A stretch of DNA of 64,000 bases, from assembly GCA_013399015.1 (NCBI GenBank), contig VWZX01001940.1:226965-290964 (forward strand), given 5' to 3'. The notes beneath the pieces are model-generated. The model saw only the letters and a list, made by a program, of their open reading frames with translations. It searched no databases and was not told where the DNA came from. The number at the start of each line of letters is the position of its first letter. The stretch's first letter is position 1. Shown piece after piece: positions 49,418 to 61,441 of the stretch. Position numbers and translations under genes: made by a program. Source of the stretch: Galbula dea (lineage: Eukaryota > Chordata > Aves > Piciformes > Galbulidae).

Positions 49418-49422
49418 GTTAT
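49418..49422. repeat. Probable target-site duplication, right (GTTAT)
   Basis: Follows the ACA end of LTR B and matches ATTAT on the other side at 4 of 5 bases. Confidence 0.55.
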
Positions 49423-51094
49423 ACATTGCAGTATGCACAAAGAACATTTTTCCCATATTTGTCTCTTAATAAAACCATAAAACAGATCTAAACAGATGCA
49501 GGGAAATTTTATATAGAGTTCAGTTTTACCAAGTTCTAGGATGAACTTGTCTGGCAGTTGCTTATTTGCAGGAGAAATTACAAATCACCCAAGGGGAAGG
49601 ATTAATTTTCAGGCCAGATTTTTTCATTAGTGAGAGCAAACATACTTTACTGTGTTTCCAGAATTCCCATATGTAAAGCATGCATTAAATTGGTAAGTGC
49701 AATTAAGTGTAAATCCAACCCAAAATACAGTATTCCTGAGTACAGGTTATATTGCCTCTTTATCTTATTCTAACTAATCAAAGTATACAATCTACAGGAA
49801 ACATTAACATTGACATTTCAGTAGTATCTGAGGTTTTGTTTTCAAATTTAAGTATCTTAATTAAAACTTAAATTATTCATTAAGGGGTTAGTAATTGAAA
49901 ATGTCTATGAAAATTCACAAGAAAAAGTAGACCTCTTAACTATTGTGTCCATGTCTTGACATATGTATGTGAGCTCCATGCGTGGCTTCCTAAGAACAAT
50001 GAGCAGAGTTAACTGAAACAAATATACCCAACCTTACTACTGTTTTCTTGCACGCAATTATGTAATAATTGCTGTCTTGACAAGGATTAACATGTATTTA
50101 AGAGCATGGGCCGAACAAGACCTCATCTTCCTATGAAATTTGACATAGTTACAACTGTTACACATTATTACTAAGGTTGGAAGCTTTCTGTCCATCACAG
50201 AGGCATCTGTTCCTTAAAAAAATATAGGAGACCATGCTCATCAGTTACATAGAGAAAGAGAAGAGGCAGCTTGACGATATTTGCTCATAATCTTCACAGA
50301 TACTTGCTATCAGCATAGTAGTAATAATATTTCAGAATCGCAGCTAACAGATTTTCTCAAATGTGGGTTCTTTTGCAATTTTATTTTATTCTTTTCATTC
50401 TCTTCGAATCTATTCTTTGTTCCCACAGATGCATCTTCCTACTCAAATGGAAAGTCCAGTTATATAGTTTGGCTTTCATTACATTTGCAAAATGTGGCTC
50501 TTCATAACACATTGTTCCTTGCTTGATAGCCTTTATTATGTAATATACCTCTAAGAAAAATGGATAAAATTAGAAAGACTAAGAGACAAAATGAGTTCTT
50601 TGTAGTGGAAGGAAAAGATAAAAAGAAAATTTTATGAATGTATTATAGAACAAAGTAAAATATATAGGTTAATTACTTATGGGAAAGAGAAGAAATGATT
50701 TAAACAAAGGAGGCTAAAGTAGAAATTGCTTCAGTCTTTATAAAATTAATTATCTTCAAACATGTAATAACAATAATCTTAGCACAGAAATAGGACTGTA
50801 GGCCAGAAAATGGAAAGATGACATTGAGTAATACTTTGGTTCAAATCTTCCATGCTTGAGGAACTGAGGAACTAAAGAAACCAATGTTAATTTAAAAATG
50901 AGATGATCTGAACCTTTGGTTATGCCTGAGAACTTCTGAAAGAAAGAACAGCACACTTAGAATTGGAGGGAAAGAGAAATGAGAGTGCTGGAAGGCAACT
51001 AATAAAAACAGTGACCCAACTATTTTTCTCACAATGTCTGTGGAACAGTGTTATTAAATAGCTAGAAGATATATAAGAAGTAAAAACACCTACT
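49423..51094. other. AT-rich noncoding stretch
   Basis: No gene or known repeat is recognised. A small plus-strand frame at 50281-50526 has no domain. Confidence 0.55.
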
Positions 51095-52371
51095 ATTGGT
51101 CAAGAACATATTATGTCATATCAATCAAATTTCCTTCCTGTTATGAAGTGGAAGGAAAGGCTACAATATTTGTTAAGGTCATAGAAAGGATTTGAGGACT
51201 TTCTGATATAGTATGCTTTCAGCATACTATATGAGCAACCACAGGAATATGGTTCGTACTTTATCAGAGTAAAACTTGTATATAGCTGGATGAAAACCTA
51301 CACTCAGTATTTGATATTAATTCACTGTCTGTTGGAAAGATTTCAAGTGAGGTCCTCCCAGGGTTTGTTCTATGAGTGATGCTGTTTAATATTTTCATTC
51401 ATGAATTAGATGTTGATACACAGTACTTTGTACATATGGCATCAAGATAAGAGGGTTTATAAGTGCTTTGGAAGAAAAGAATTCAGTGTGATCTTGAGAA
51501 AATGGAAAACTGATCTAAAAACATCAATAAAAACAAAGTATAAAATGTCACAATTAAGAGACATAAATAAAATTTGAACAAATATAAAATGAAATTATCT
51601 GCCCAGGCATTAATGTTGCCAAAAAATGTAGAACTGCAGTGGAGCCACAAATTCAACAAGTTTACATGTGTTACTGTGGCAAGAAAAAAGGAAATTTCAT
51701 TCCAAGATTCATTTGCACTTGCAAAGTATATTGTATCAAACATGGAAGATAACATTTCTGTTTACATTTGGTCTCTGGTTCTGTCTAAACAGAAATTATC
51801 ATTCATGTTTACCATACCTCATGTGTTCTGAATAAGTAAATGGGACATGAATCCTTATGTCTGCAACAGTCTAACATTAAAGAGTGACATTGGACCTAAT
51901 GCTTTGATTAAGATCCTGCATGATTTGGAAATTCCAGACAACAGAGTATAGTACTAATGAAAAAAAGATCAAAGGTGGTCTAAAAGGCTGAAGGAACAGA
52001 TGTTGAAACTGACAGAAAGGGTGATGTACAGAATGAGAGGAAAATGGGGCCATAGTAATAACTTTCCAAAATGTAGACTACCCTTACAAAGGAGACGTCT
52101 CAGCAGATCAGCAGAAAAAGAGAAACATGCTAGCTTACTAAATGACTATCAGTATTTCAGTTTGATAGTAAGAAAAATAGTAAAGTGGAATAAGCTACAT
52201 GGCAGAGCAGAAAAATATCCTTACACAGAACAACTTTAAGGGAAAATTAATTGGATGGTCTCAAGTTTGATTCTGAATATAACTAATCTTACTTTCTTGA
52301 AGAGTGATTGACCACATGATCTTCTGAGGTTTTACCTAGGGGTCTATTCTTCTAATTCTATAATAAACTTG
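51095..52371 (+). mobile_element. Ancient CR1 LINE, RT to 3' end
   Basis: Early part matches the RT nucleotide text of old amniote CR1s: TTGGTCAAGAACATATTATG and CCTTCCTGTTATGAAGTGG, then GAGGTCCTCCCAGGGTTTGT and GCTGTTTAATATTTTCATTC. This is followed by AAGTGCTTTGGAAG and ATGATCTTGAG-like text near 51450-51500. The middle is barely recognisable. The end (ACATGATCTTCTGAGG, then CTATTCTTCTAATTCTATAA) looks like a decayed 3' UTR and tail. It shows many stops and indels and is clearly older than the others. Confidence 0.7.
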
Positions 52372-52445
52372 TATTTATTATTTTATAACACATGGGAGAC
52401 TAACCAATACCAGGATCCCTGTTGTGAGAGATTTATTTTTTATTA

Positions 52446-52614
52446 CAGAATCACAGAATCACAGAATATTAGGAGCTGGAAGGGACCTCGAAAGATCATC
52501 TAGTCCAACCCCCCTGCCACAGCAGGATTCCCTAGACCCGGTCACACAGAAGCGCGTCCAGATGGGTTTTGAATATCTCCATAGAAGGAGACTCCACAAC
52601 CTCTCTGGGCAGTC
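52446..52614 (-). mobile_element. CR1 LINE, short young 3' end
   Basis: Begins with three reversed tail units (AGAATCACAGAATCACAGAA). GCTGGAAGGGACCTCGAAAG, a CCCCCC run and GCAGGATTCCCTAGACC follow. It ends at ACCTCTCTGGGCAG. It is the inverted sister of 18919-19052 (about 94 percent identical by eye). It lies just past the end of the ancient CR1. No target-site duplication is evident. Confidence 0.95.
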
Positions 52615-53383
52615 TTAATGGGACTTATAACCATATCTGCCTTCAGAAATATTCTCTGATGTGAAAAATAGAAATCATTACTATATTTTAATTGTCAGTA
52701 GTATTTAGCTCCCAAAAAATGTTGGTTTATGCTTTATAATGTTTCTTTTGTACTTCTATACATTTTGCAAAATTGTATTAATGTCAAAAAGTATTAGTTG
52801 ACTTAAAGCTAATAAGAGAGAAAATAAATACCATTTTAATCTGTAATTTGAGTCAATAATTCATCATTTTGAAAAACAAAGGTTGCAATTTGTATCAATT
52901 AATTCCTATTTTAATTTTGAATTTTATTTTAAAATTAATCTCAATAAAATGAATTCATGTTTTGTTACACAGAAATTACCTGTTACATATATTGTGGATA
53001 ATTACATTTTCTTTCACTACAGTTTTACTATGTCCTGCTGGAAATGACACAAAAATATTTGTGGTTTGTTTATTTCTGATGCAGTAACTACACACTAATG
53101 AATAGGTAAATTATTTCTAAAAGAATACCTTCATGACTATAAAGTATTTTCATTTCCTAGTAAGCACACTGGAAATAGTTACTAAACTATAATGTAATAC
53201 ATTATTTAAAGTACAGGATTTTTTTTTAAAAAAAATAGAAAGTTAAATTATTTTAATAATAATAATAAATCATTTTAATAATAATAAATTAATAAATAAA
53301 AACTGTCATTAGTAATTAAAAATATTCTTATTAATTTCAGAGAGTTGTTGAGATTATAGTTGTTGAGGTGAGTCATTAATATA
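52615..53383. other. AT-rich noncoding stretch with TAA repeats
   Basis: Contains an interrupted (TAA)n tract at 53251-53302. Nothing else is recognised. Confidence 0.6.
53251..53302. repeat. (TAA)n microsatellite, interrupted
   Basis: Two blocks of TAA units, separated by ATCATTT and followed by ATTAATAAATAAA. Confidence 0.85.
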
Positions 53384-54180
53384 TGGGAGGGCAAGGTTGC
53401 CATTTAGAACTTTAGCAAGATGGAGGAATTAGACAACAGGATCCTCATGAAATTCTGCAGATGTATGAAAGACTTGCATCTGGGACAGAACAACTCTGGA
53501 TTAATGCATGCTGCAGACTGACTAGAAAGCAGCTCTTCAGAAAAGAACATTTGAGTCCTGGTGGACAAGAAGCTAAACAAGTCAGCAATGTGTGCTTAAG
53601 TTAGCTGCATACTGGGCTATGTTAACAAGAGCATAAACAACAGCTGAAGGGGAATGCTTATTTCCTTCTACTCAGCATTCATGAGGCCAAATCTGAAACA
53701 CTGTCCAGATTTGGGGCTCCCAGTAAGACACATATAAACAAACTGCAATCCAGTGGAGTGCCACTAAGCTTGTCAGGAGCTTGAATCACACATAATACAG
53801 AAGGAAGATGAAGGAGCTGAGTTTATCCTGCAAGGATAACTAAAGGAGGATAAACTAATTACAGTAGTCCCAAAAAAAGAGGCAGATATCATATTAAAAA
53901 GTTGGAAATAGATACTGAAACGCACAGCAAAAAGACAGGAACAATAGTAGCAAACTGCAGCAAAGAAAACGGTCATTGAAGGAAAACGCACTTCACAGTG
54001 ATGGTGGTGAAGTACTGGAGCAGGTTCTCCAAAGAGGATGTAAAATTTTCATCTTTAGAGATTTTCAAAAGTCAGCTGGATATGGCCTGAACAATCTTTC
54101 AAATCAGCACTGCTTTGAGCAGAAGGTTGGACTAGATGATCTTCAGAGACCCTTTCCAAGACAAATACAATTCTGTGATC
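53384..54180 (+). mobile_element. Old CR1 LINE, ORF2 C-terminus to 3' tail
   Basis: Reads GGGAGGGCAAGGTTGCCATT, AACAGGATCCTCATGAAATTC, GAGTCCTGGTGGACAAGAAG and CTACTCAGCATTCATGAGGCC. Toward the end are GTGGTGAAGTACTGGAGCAGG, GGTTGGACTAGATGATC and CAATTCTGTGATC. It is continuous with the CR1 3' third but strongly diverged, with no long frame. Confidence 0.88.
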
Positions 54181-57100
54181 AGCATCAAAAGTGGTAGGTC
54201 AGTCATTTTCCTTACAAGCTGCTCAGCAACTTTTAGTGAGATACAGTCATGGATGTATATGTGAAAAGTGTTCATACATTTATTTTCTTTTGGTTAATTT
54301 GGCTTTAAAAACCACAGCTGGATCCCGAAGAACTAAAAATACACCTTTATTTTTTTAAGTAAGAAACAAGTCCTTTTAATTCCTTTGAGAAATAAATGGG
54401 CAAAAAATGGATTATAATGCATAAAAAAAAAACCTGCTAAGATCCTCTAATGCAAGGAATATTTGCACACATTTAGATATACCTTAGAAAGGTGATTGCT
54501 ACTTCTAATGCCCTGTATAGCTCAGAATAACCAAAATAGAAATAGAGCCAAACTTCACTGAGTAATTAATTCTGATACTGGTCAAACAGAATAGAAAAAT
54601 AATTCTGTTTTCTACATCTTTAACTTAATTTTTCCAGTTATTATAGAAATAGATTTCTCACTTAAGAAGCAGCAGGAAGATCTAGAACATGTTGGATTGT
54701 AAGAAGAAAATCATTAAGAACATATGCAGCAAGAGAAAGCAGAGGTGTGCTGTAGGAAAGAATTAGATTGATGGACCCTCACTGCTTAAGGGCATGGGCT
54801 ATATGAAGGAATGAGAGAGAGGAGAGAATCCTTTACAAAACTGTATCCAAGTAAGAGCAGACAGCTGTGACTAAGAGTGAGTAAAAAAATATACAGGCAC
54901 TGTCTGTCATTTGTCTTGAGGAATGTAAAGCACATAAGAAATATAGACTCTAACTGAATAGGTGCCATTAGGAAACAAGCCATATATAATGAATGACTAC
55001 TACAATTACAAAAAATCATCCTAAATTAAATTACTTTAGGATTTTTTCTTGCAAGCATCTGATGACTGAATAAAAGATCTACCTGTGCTCTGCTTTGCAT
55101 ATGGACATGTTTTTAATTTGTTAATGGAATATTTCTTATTACTTAAGAGATATTGCCAGTGAGTTTCTTGCTCAGTGTGCACAATTTGGAAAGACTGGTA
55201 AACAGATTTGTTACTTCAGGGATAGATTATCGCACTTTTCACATCTTGGCATTTCTGGTCTGTAGCTCATCTAAAAGGCAGCAGCTTAAATCTTTGTCAT
55301 AGCCATCTGTTTAACTATAAAACTTTAGTTGTAACATAGAAAATTTTGCTTGCAATAATTTATATTTTAATATAAGGCTGATTTATAATTACCTATTTCC
55401 ACTCCACCATTATTGTGTGTTTTCATATTTCAGTGATATCTAAATTAGGATGACATTAAATATTTTCTGTGCATGCTCTCACAGAAGTTGTGGAACTGCT
55501 TCTTAGAAGCTGTCATAACTTTCTGTCTGATTATGATTTAAAATTCCAATAAAGAGATCTAGGCTTACTACAGCTTGTAACTGATGCAAGCATTGCAGAG
55601 TTTATTAGTAGCATTTGTTATAAGAACTTTTGTATCGTTTGGGGAAGACTGAGACATAAATGTATTTAGAGCTATTATTGTTTGGGGATTGTGACATCCT
55701 CCCTGCTTTGGAGTTGTCATCTGTGAAAGAAATAGCATGTATTCAGGAGTAGCTTTGAGATGCTCCACAGAATGGTAATATGATACGAATTCTTTAGATG
55801 GTTTATTGTTTTATGTAGGTTTCAAAATACAGGAAGGGTGTTTGAATTCCTACCAGGATCAGTTGAAGTTATGGAGCAAGTCCATCATACCTTTTAAATG
55901 ACAGTTTAACAAACACAGAAATAATATTTAAAAATTCATGAACTTTTAATAATCTTCACTGAATTGTAGCACTATATATGGTATATATGCTCTATGGTAT
56001 ATTAAATTTGCATTATTTAGTATTAGCATTCTCTCTATGCCTTTCCAAGCAATGCAGTAAAATTCTAATTAAATCCCACATTTGCTCTTGAAGAAACTCA
56101 AGATAGTTCTACACTTTTAATGATTAATTAACTTCTATATGTCTTTAGGTAAGTTGTACCTCTAGACACACTAATCATCAGCATAGATATTCATTTTCAG
56201 TGATGGGTCCCATTAGTGGGAATGTGCAGCAGCCACATCAAAAAAAAACAACTAACTTTTCCATCACTGAATTGAGATTTCTAGAAAGAATATTTTGATG
56301 ATATTTCTGTAAGTCAACTAGAGGAACATTTGAGGTTGCATGACCCTTTACATCTGACTTTAAAACACAAACACTGCTCAAATTAGTCTGTGTATGCATT
56401 CTCAGTTTGGACTTATTCCTCCAGGGACAGGGAAGTAGAGTGGAATAGGATTATGACATTTAACTGAGCTTTTCACCGATGCTTTAGTTCTTTTAGTTCT
56501 CTTAAGCCTCTTTTTGGCACATGCCCAAGTTTATCATCCAGTGTTGTTCGTTAGTTTCTGTATTAGGAAAAGAAAATATTGTACACTAACTAAACAGAAA
56601 TATAATACTGTCTCAGTGTGAGCAAGCTAAACCCTATATAAAGAATGGCTCTCAGAGGGGATATTAAGGGCAGAGTAGAGACTGGTTTATATTTTTTCAG
56701 AATCTTGTTTTGCTCTATATTGTTCCATTTTGAGATTTATATTTTCTCTAGGGAAGTCATAAAGTTTGCAGTTAAGTACATATGTGTTCTATAAAATAAT
56801 CCTCAAACTAGATAATAATCAATCAGTCAATTCATATTAAAATGTTACTTTGGGGGAAAAAAATAAAGGAAAAATATTACTGTATTGACATTGTGGTTTT
56901 AATTATCTGTAGAGATTGAGAGAATCGTGTGTTTGTTATTTATTTATTTGTGCTGTTGTGCTGGGGAATGTGAAGGAGAGTGGTTAGCAAGAAACAATAG
57001 AATTGAAGAAAAGTAAAAAACAACAACAAAACCAACAAAAACACACAAAAAAACCCAAACAAAACAACTGTGGAGTGAACATTTCTAAGTATGTTTTTAC

Positions 57101-59406
57101 TCACACCTATAGGCCTTACTAACTAATATTTTTGTTCAAATATGAACTCAAGTTAAAGCTGATAAAAAAAAATTTTAAGGTTTTATATTATCCTTTGAAG
57201 AGAAGTTATTTTTTTTACTGGAAATTTTGGATTTGCCAAATTAACATTTTCTAACAAAATCAAAATCATTAGCATTTGTCTAGCCAGACTTATGAGCCAC
57301 CCAAAAAAAATAACATAACTGGAAATAGCTCAAGAACTGAATCATGACATAGAGTGTAAAAATTACTGGTAGCACATCCCATCTGAAATACTAAATCTGT
57401 GGATTACTTGGACCCTGTTGCAAGTATTCTAGTATATTTTCTGGTATGTCCAGCATGATGTTTGAATTGTGGATTTATACTGTATGCTAGATTTCGTCTG
57501 TTCTCTCTCATTTCAGAATATGTTGAATTCCATTATTTTGGATATGTAGCCTAATGCTGAAATTTAACAATACATAAGAAAGTTCTGTATTGTTAAAAAC
57601 TTCCTGAGAAGCAGAGACAAAAATCGTTTTAAATATATTATTTGTTTTACCTTTGTCTACCAAAAAAATCACAAAGAATTTACTAATATATTAAGAGTTC
57701 ACACATCAGAAAGATGAAATTCAACAAAATTGTTCTTTCATTGTAAGGAACTGAAAAAACATATTTTAAAGTCCATTTTGAAATAACAAATACCATAATT
57801 TTCCAACTACTTCAATATAAGTGAAAACCTGGCTTTGTCCTTCATGGAGAACTTGCACAGGAGGCACCACAGAAGTGCAATATTAAGTTTAGAATTCTAA
57901 TTAAATCAACAAAGTTTCAGCTCTTCACCAGGAAAGTCAAGGTCATATTTTTTCTAAATTTCTGAAATGGAGTAGTAAAATCTTAACTAATAGGGTGGTG
58001 GGGTGCCTAAAGAGCAAATCTGATTCAAAGATGACACTGAGATCAGGAATACAAACTCCTAGTGCCAATAAACTGCAAATGAAGTGGGAGAGGTCAGCAG
58101 GTGGTGGATGGAAACAGAATAGATTTAATTTCATCTAAACTTTATCTATTAATTGCCAGTATTTTTTTCTTTCACCAGTGCTATAGTCACACTTCTTTTA
58201 TGATGTCCTTGTTAACATAATATCAGCATGAACATGAAACAACTAGAGGAATTTAGCTGTTTCTTGCCTGGTAATTTTTAATGCTGTAGCAACCTTTTGT
58301 ATAGAAAGCACTGTTGAAATCCAGTCATCTATGTATGAGTTTAGAAATATATCCTACAATTTTCAGAATATTAAATATTGTCTTATAATTTTGCCTGAAG
58401 GAGATTTTTTTCTCTTGGTATTTCTAAGGAGTGTGGAAAGCAAGTAAAAGATAAAAGAAAAGAAAATCTTAATATGTTACCCAAGTATATCAGAAATTTT
58501 CTGGGGGGATGTAAAGATTGCAAGAAACAGGTAGAATTTAAATGCTTCACCAAAGTTATTATACATTGTATTTGTAATTCTGCACTTAAGTCATATAGGT
58601 AAATCCACCATGGACAAAAGACATCACTTGGCTTTCAACTAATAACAGCACAGCTATTGTGAAAGCAATTACTGGCATCTCTGACCCTCTCCTAGAAAGC
58701 AGGAAATGTCTGGATATGAAAAGAGATGCCATAAACCCCTATACATTCAAAGCTAACTTTGCTTCTACTCTAACAGTACGCAGAAGAAATCTGATGAGTA
58801 ATTTATCAGGAAATAGTAGCAAGATACAGGCTTGTCTGGGTCAGCATGAACTATCAAATACTAGGGCTTTTATCTGTAATCAAATAATGGTTTCCTTTTA
58901 ATTCTCAACATTATAGTAAAGTTAGTTAAAGGAGCTGTATCAGCCACAAAATCATATCTTAGGTTATAATCATCTACTTGAACTTCACAACACCTAAAAG
59001 TTAAGTCTAAGCTAACTATGTAGACTCTTGCAACATTAATGGGAGATAGAGGTATTTCTAGAAGACAAAAGAATGTCGACCCCAGATATAAGTGCTGAAT
59101 GTACAATTCCTACATTGATACAAATAATAGGATTCATCTTACTTAAAGATGGCCATCAACATCTTAAGATAAATATTGCAGGCTAATACTTAAGGTTCCC
59201 TCAACAGACAGTGGAGACAGATAAGTGCTTAGCACTTAGTTCTCTATGAAGACAGATGTTTAAGGTAGTTTTAACGACCTCACCTTTCAGAAGTGCCACT
59301 TTTGCCTTTAATGTCTAGAGAGAGATCCCATATGTGTAGTTAAGACTAGACACTCAACATACAAATTTATATGAAAGTTCTCACCGGAGAGTCTTTGAAG
59401 GACACT
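54181..59406. other. Long AT-rich noncoding stretch
   Basis: No gene or interspersed repeat is recognised over 5 kb. It contains an A/C-rich tract (57012-57068). A plus-strand frame of 80 codons at 58659-58901 has a fairly even amino-acid mix but no domain or clear splice context. Confidence 0.5.
57012..57068 (+). repeat. A/C-rich low-complexity tract
   Basis: AAGTAAAAAACAACAACAAA, then ACCAACAAAAACACAC, A-runs and CCCAAAC units. Confidence 0.85.
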
Positions 59407-61441
59407 GAATCAAAGAATCATAGAATCTCCTGAATTAGAAGGGACCCACAAGGACTATCAAGTCCATCCTTGATTATACACAGGCCAACCCCAAAAACCA
59501 CATGATCTGCCTGAGGGCGTTGTCCAAACACATCTTGAATTCTGCCAGGTTTGTCACTGTGATTGCTTCCATGGGAAGCCTGTTCCAGTGCTCAAATGCC
59601 CTCTGGATGAAGAACTTTTTCCTAAATCCAACCTAAGTCTACCCTGGTACACTTCATGCTGTCCCTTGGGTCTTATCGTTGGTCACAAGAAAGAATAAAT
59701 CAGCACCTGCCCCTCCTTCATCTCGGGTGAGGAAGTTACAAACTGTAATGAGGTCTCTCTTCAGTCTCCTTTTCTTCAGGCTGAACAAAGTGATTTCAGC
59801 TGTTCCTGATATGGCTTCCCATCCAGACCCTTCATCATCTTAGTGGCTCTCTTCTGGATGCTCTCTGGATGTTTTGTCCAGAACAATACTGTGAGAGACA
59901 GTATCGAAATCTTTACTGAAATCTAAAAGATCACATCAACAGGCTTCCCTTTGTCAACTAGGTAGGTAACCTTGTCTTAAAAAGAAATTAAGTTTGACAT
60001 GCAGGACTTCAACTCTAATTGAGCTCCGGACACATGATTTTTTTCCCTGCAGTGGTGAATAACATCTCTGTAGTTCTCCCATGTCACCTGACCTTGTTTC
60101 CTCTGGCCATATGCTTTATGTTTTTGCTTTAGCTACAGAAGAAGGTTCCTGCTCAGCCAAGCTAGCCTTCTGCCTTATCTTCTTGACTTTTGACATTTTG
60201 GAATTGCTTGCTTCTGTGGTTTTAGGAGGTAGCACTTAAAAAGTGACTGGTACTGATGAACTTCAGCGCCTTCAGAAGCTTCTTCCCAGGGGATCATGCT
60301 AAGCAGTTCTGTGAACAGCCTGAAGCCTTCTCTCCTCATATCCAGAGTTGAAGTTTTGCTGACAGTTTTCCTTCTGTCTCCAGAGAGTTTAAATTTGACT
60401 GCTTTATGGTTGCTGTAGCCAAGTTAGCCTCCAATCACCACTTCACCAACAAAACCATCTCTGTTAACAAGCAACAAATCAAGGAAGGCAGCTTTCCTGG
60501 TCAGCTCCCTTAGTGCCTGTATCTGTAACTTAAATTGACAATAAGAAGTTGTTGTCAAAGTGGTTTAGGAATCTTCTAGACCTGTTCTGGACTATCTGTA
60601 TGGTATTCTCAGTTAATATTTGGCAAGTTGAAGACCCCCTAAAGACAAGACAGATGATTTAGAAGTATCCCTTAGTATCCCTTAATAATTTGTTGATGTC
60701 ATCATCTGGATTGGGTGGCCTAGAGTAGACTCTCAAACAGCACTGACTTTGTTTGTTTATCCCTTAATCCTTACTCAGGGGCTCTCAACTGCACCATCAC
60801 CAACTGCAAGCTGCAGGCGTTCCAAGCCCTGCATTACATAAAATACCATGCCTCTGCTTCACCTGCCCTGTCTATCCTTCCTGAAGAGCTCATAAACTTC
60901 TATCATGCACATCAGGCACAGGACTCAATCCACCAGGTTTCATTTGTATCAATGATGTCATATGTGTGGGACTAAGCCAAAGTTTCTAGTCTTGGTCTTT
61001 TATGTCATGGCTGGCTGGTGTAGCAGTTTCAGTGATGGCAGAATATGATTCTATCAGTCAGTCTCCCACTCTGGCCCTCTGATGCTTTTCAGCCTGGACA
61101 CCTCATCCTAAAGCTCTGTCACCAAGCTGAGTAGCCCTCCTACCTCAGTACATCTTCCACTGGTGTACTCACTGCTTCCATCAGATACTGACAGGAAACA
61201 AGGACATACCGTGCAGCCCACGGCCTGGATGGCTACATGTTCCCTTGGGAGCTCTGTCTGGGTGGCTGCATCTGTTCTTGCAGTTGGAGGGGCTGTGAAG
61301 GATGGTTACATTGTAGATTTTGCCAAGAGGATGCCATGGCTCCTGGTGTTCTCAGCCCCTTGCAAGTGGGTTGCAGTCTCCATTTACAGTGACAGTGTCC
61401 TTTAGGCTCAGTCCCCCTGTGTGCCCTTCCACATGAACTGC
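59407..61441 (-). mobile_element. Old CR1 LINE spanning 3' tail to 5' region with deletions
   Basis: The left end has the reversed tail (AATCAAAGAATCATAGAATC) and 3' UTR. The C-terminal ORF2 region follows to about 59885 (CTGTTCCAGTGCTC, GATGAAGAACTTTTTCC, CTTTTCTTCAGGCTGAAC). At 59886-60020 is the RT core in reverse (GAAATCTTTACTGAAATC, GTCAACTAGGTAGGTAACC). About 60240-61000 matches the region before the RT and the endonuclease (AGGAAGGCAGCTTTCC, GGTGGCCTAGAGTAGACTC). About 61040-61441 resembles the 5' part (CCTCAGTACATCTTCCACTGG, CAGCCCACGGCCTGGATGG). Order is preserved, but the roughly 2 kb length is well below full length for CR1, so several internal deletions have occurred. Confidence 0.85.
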
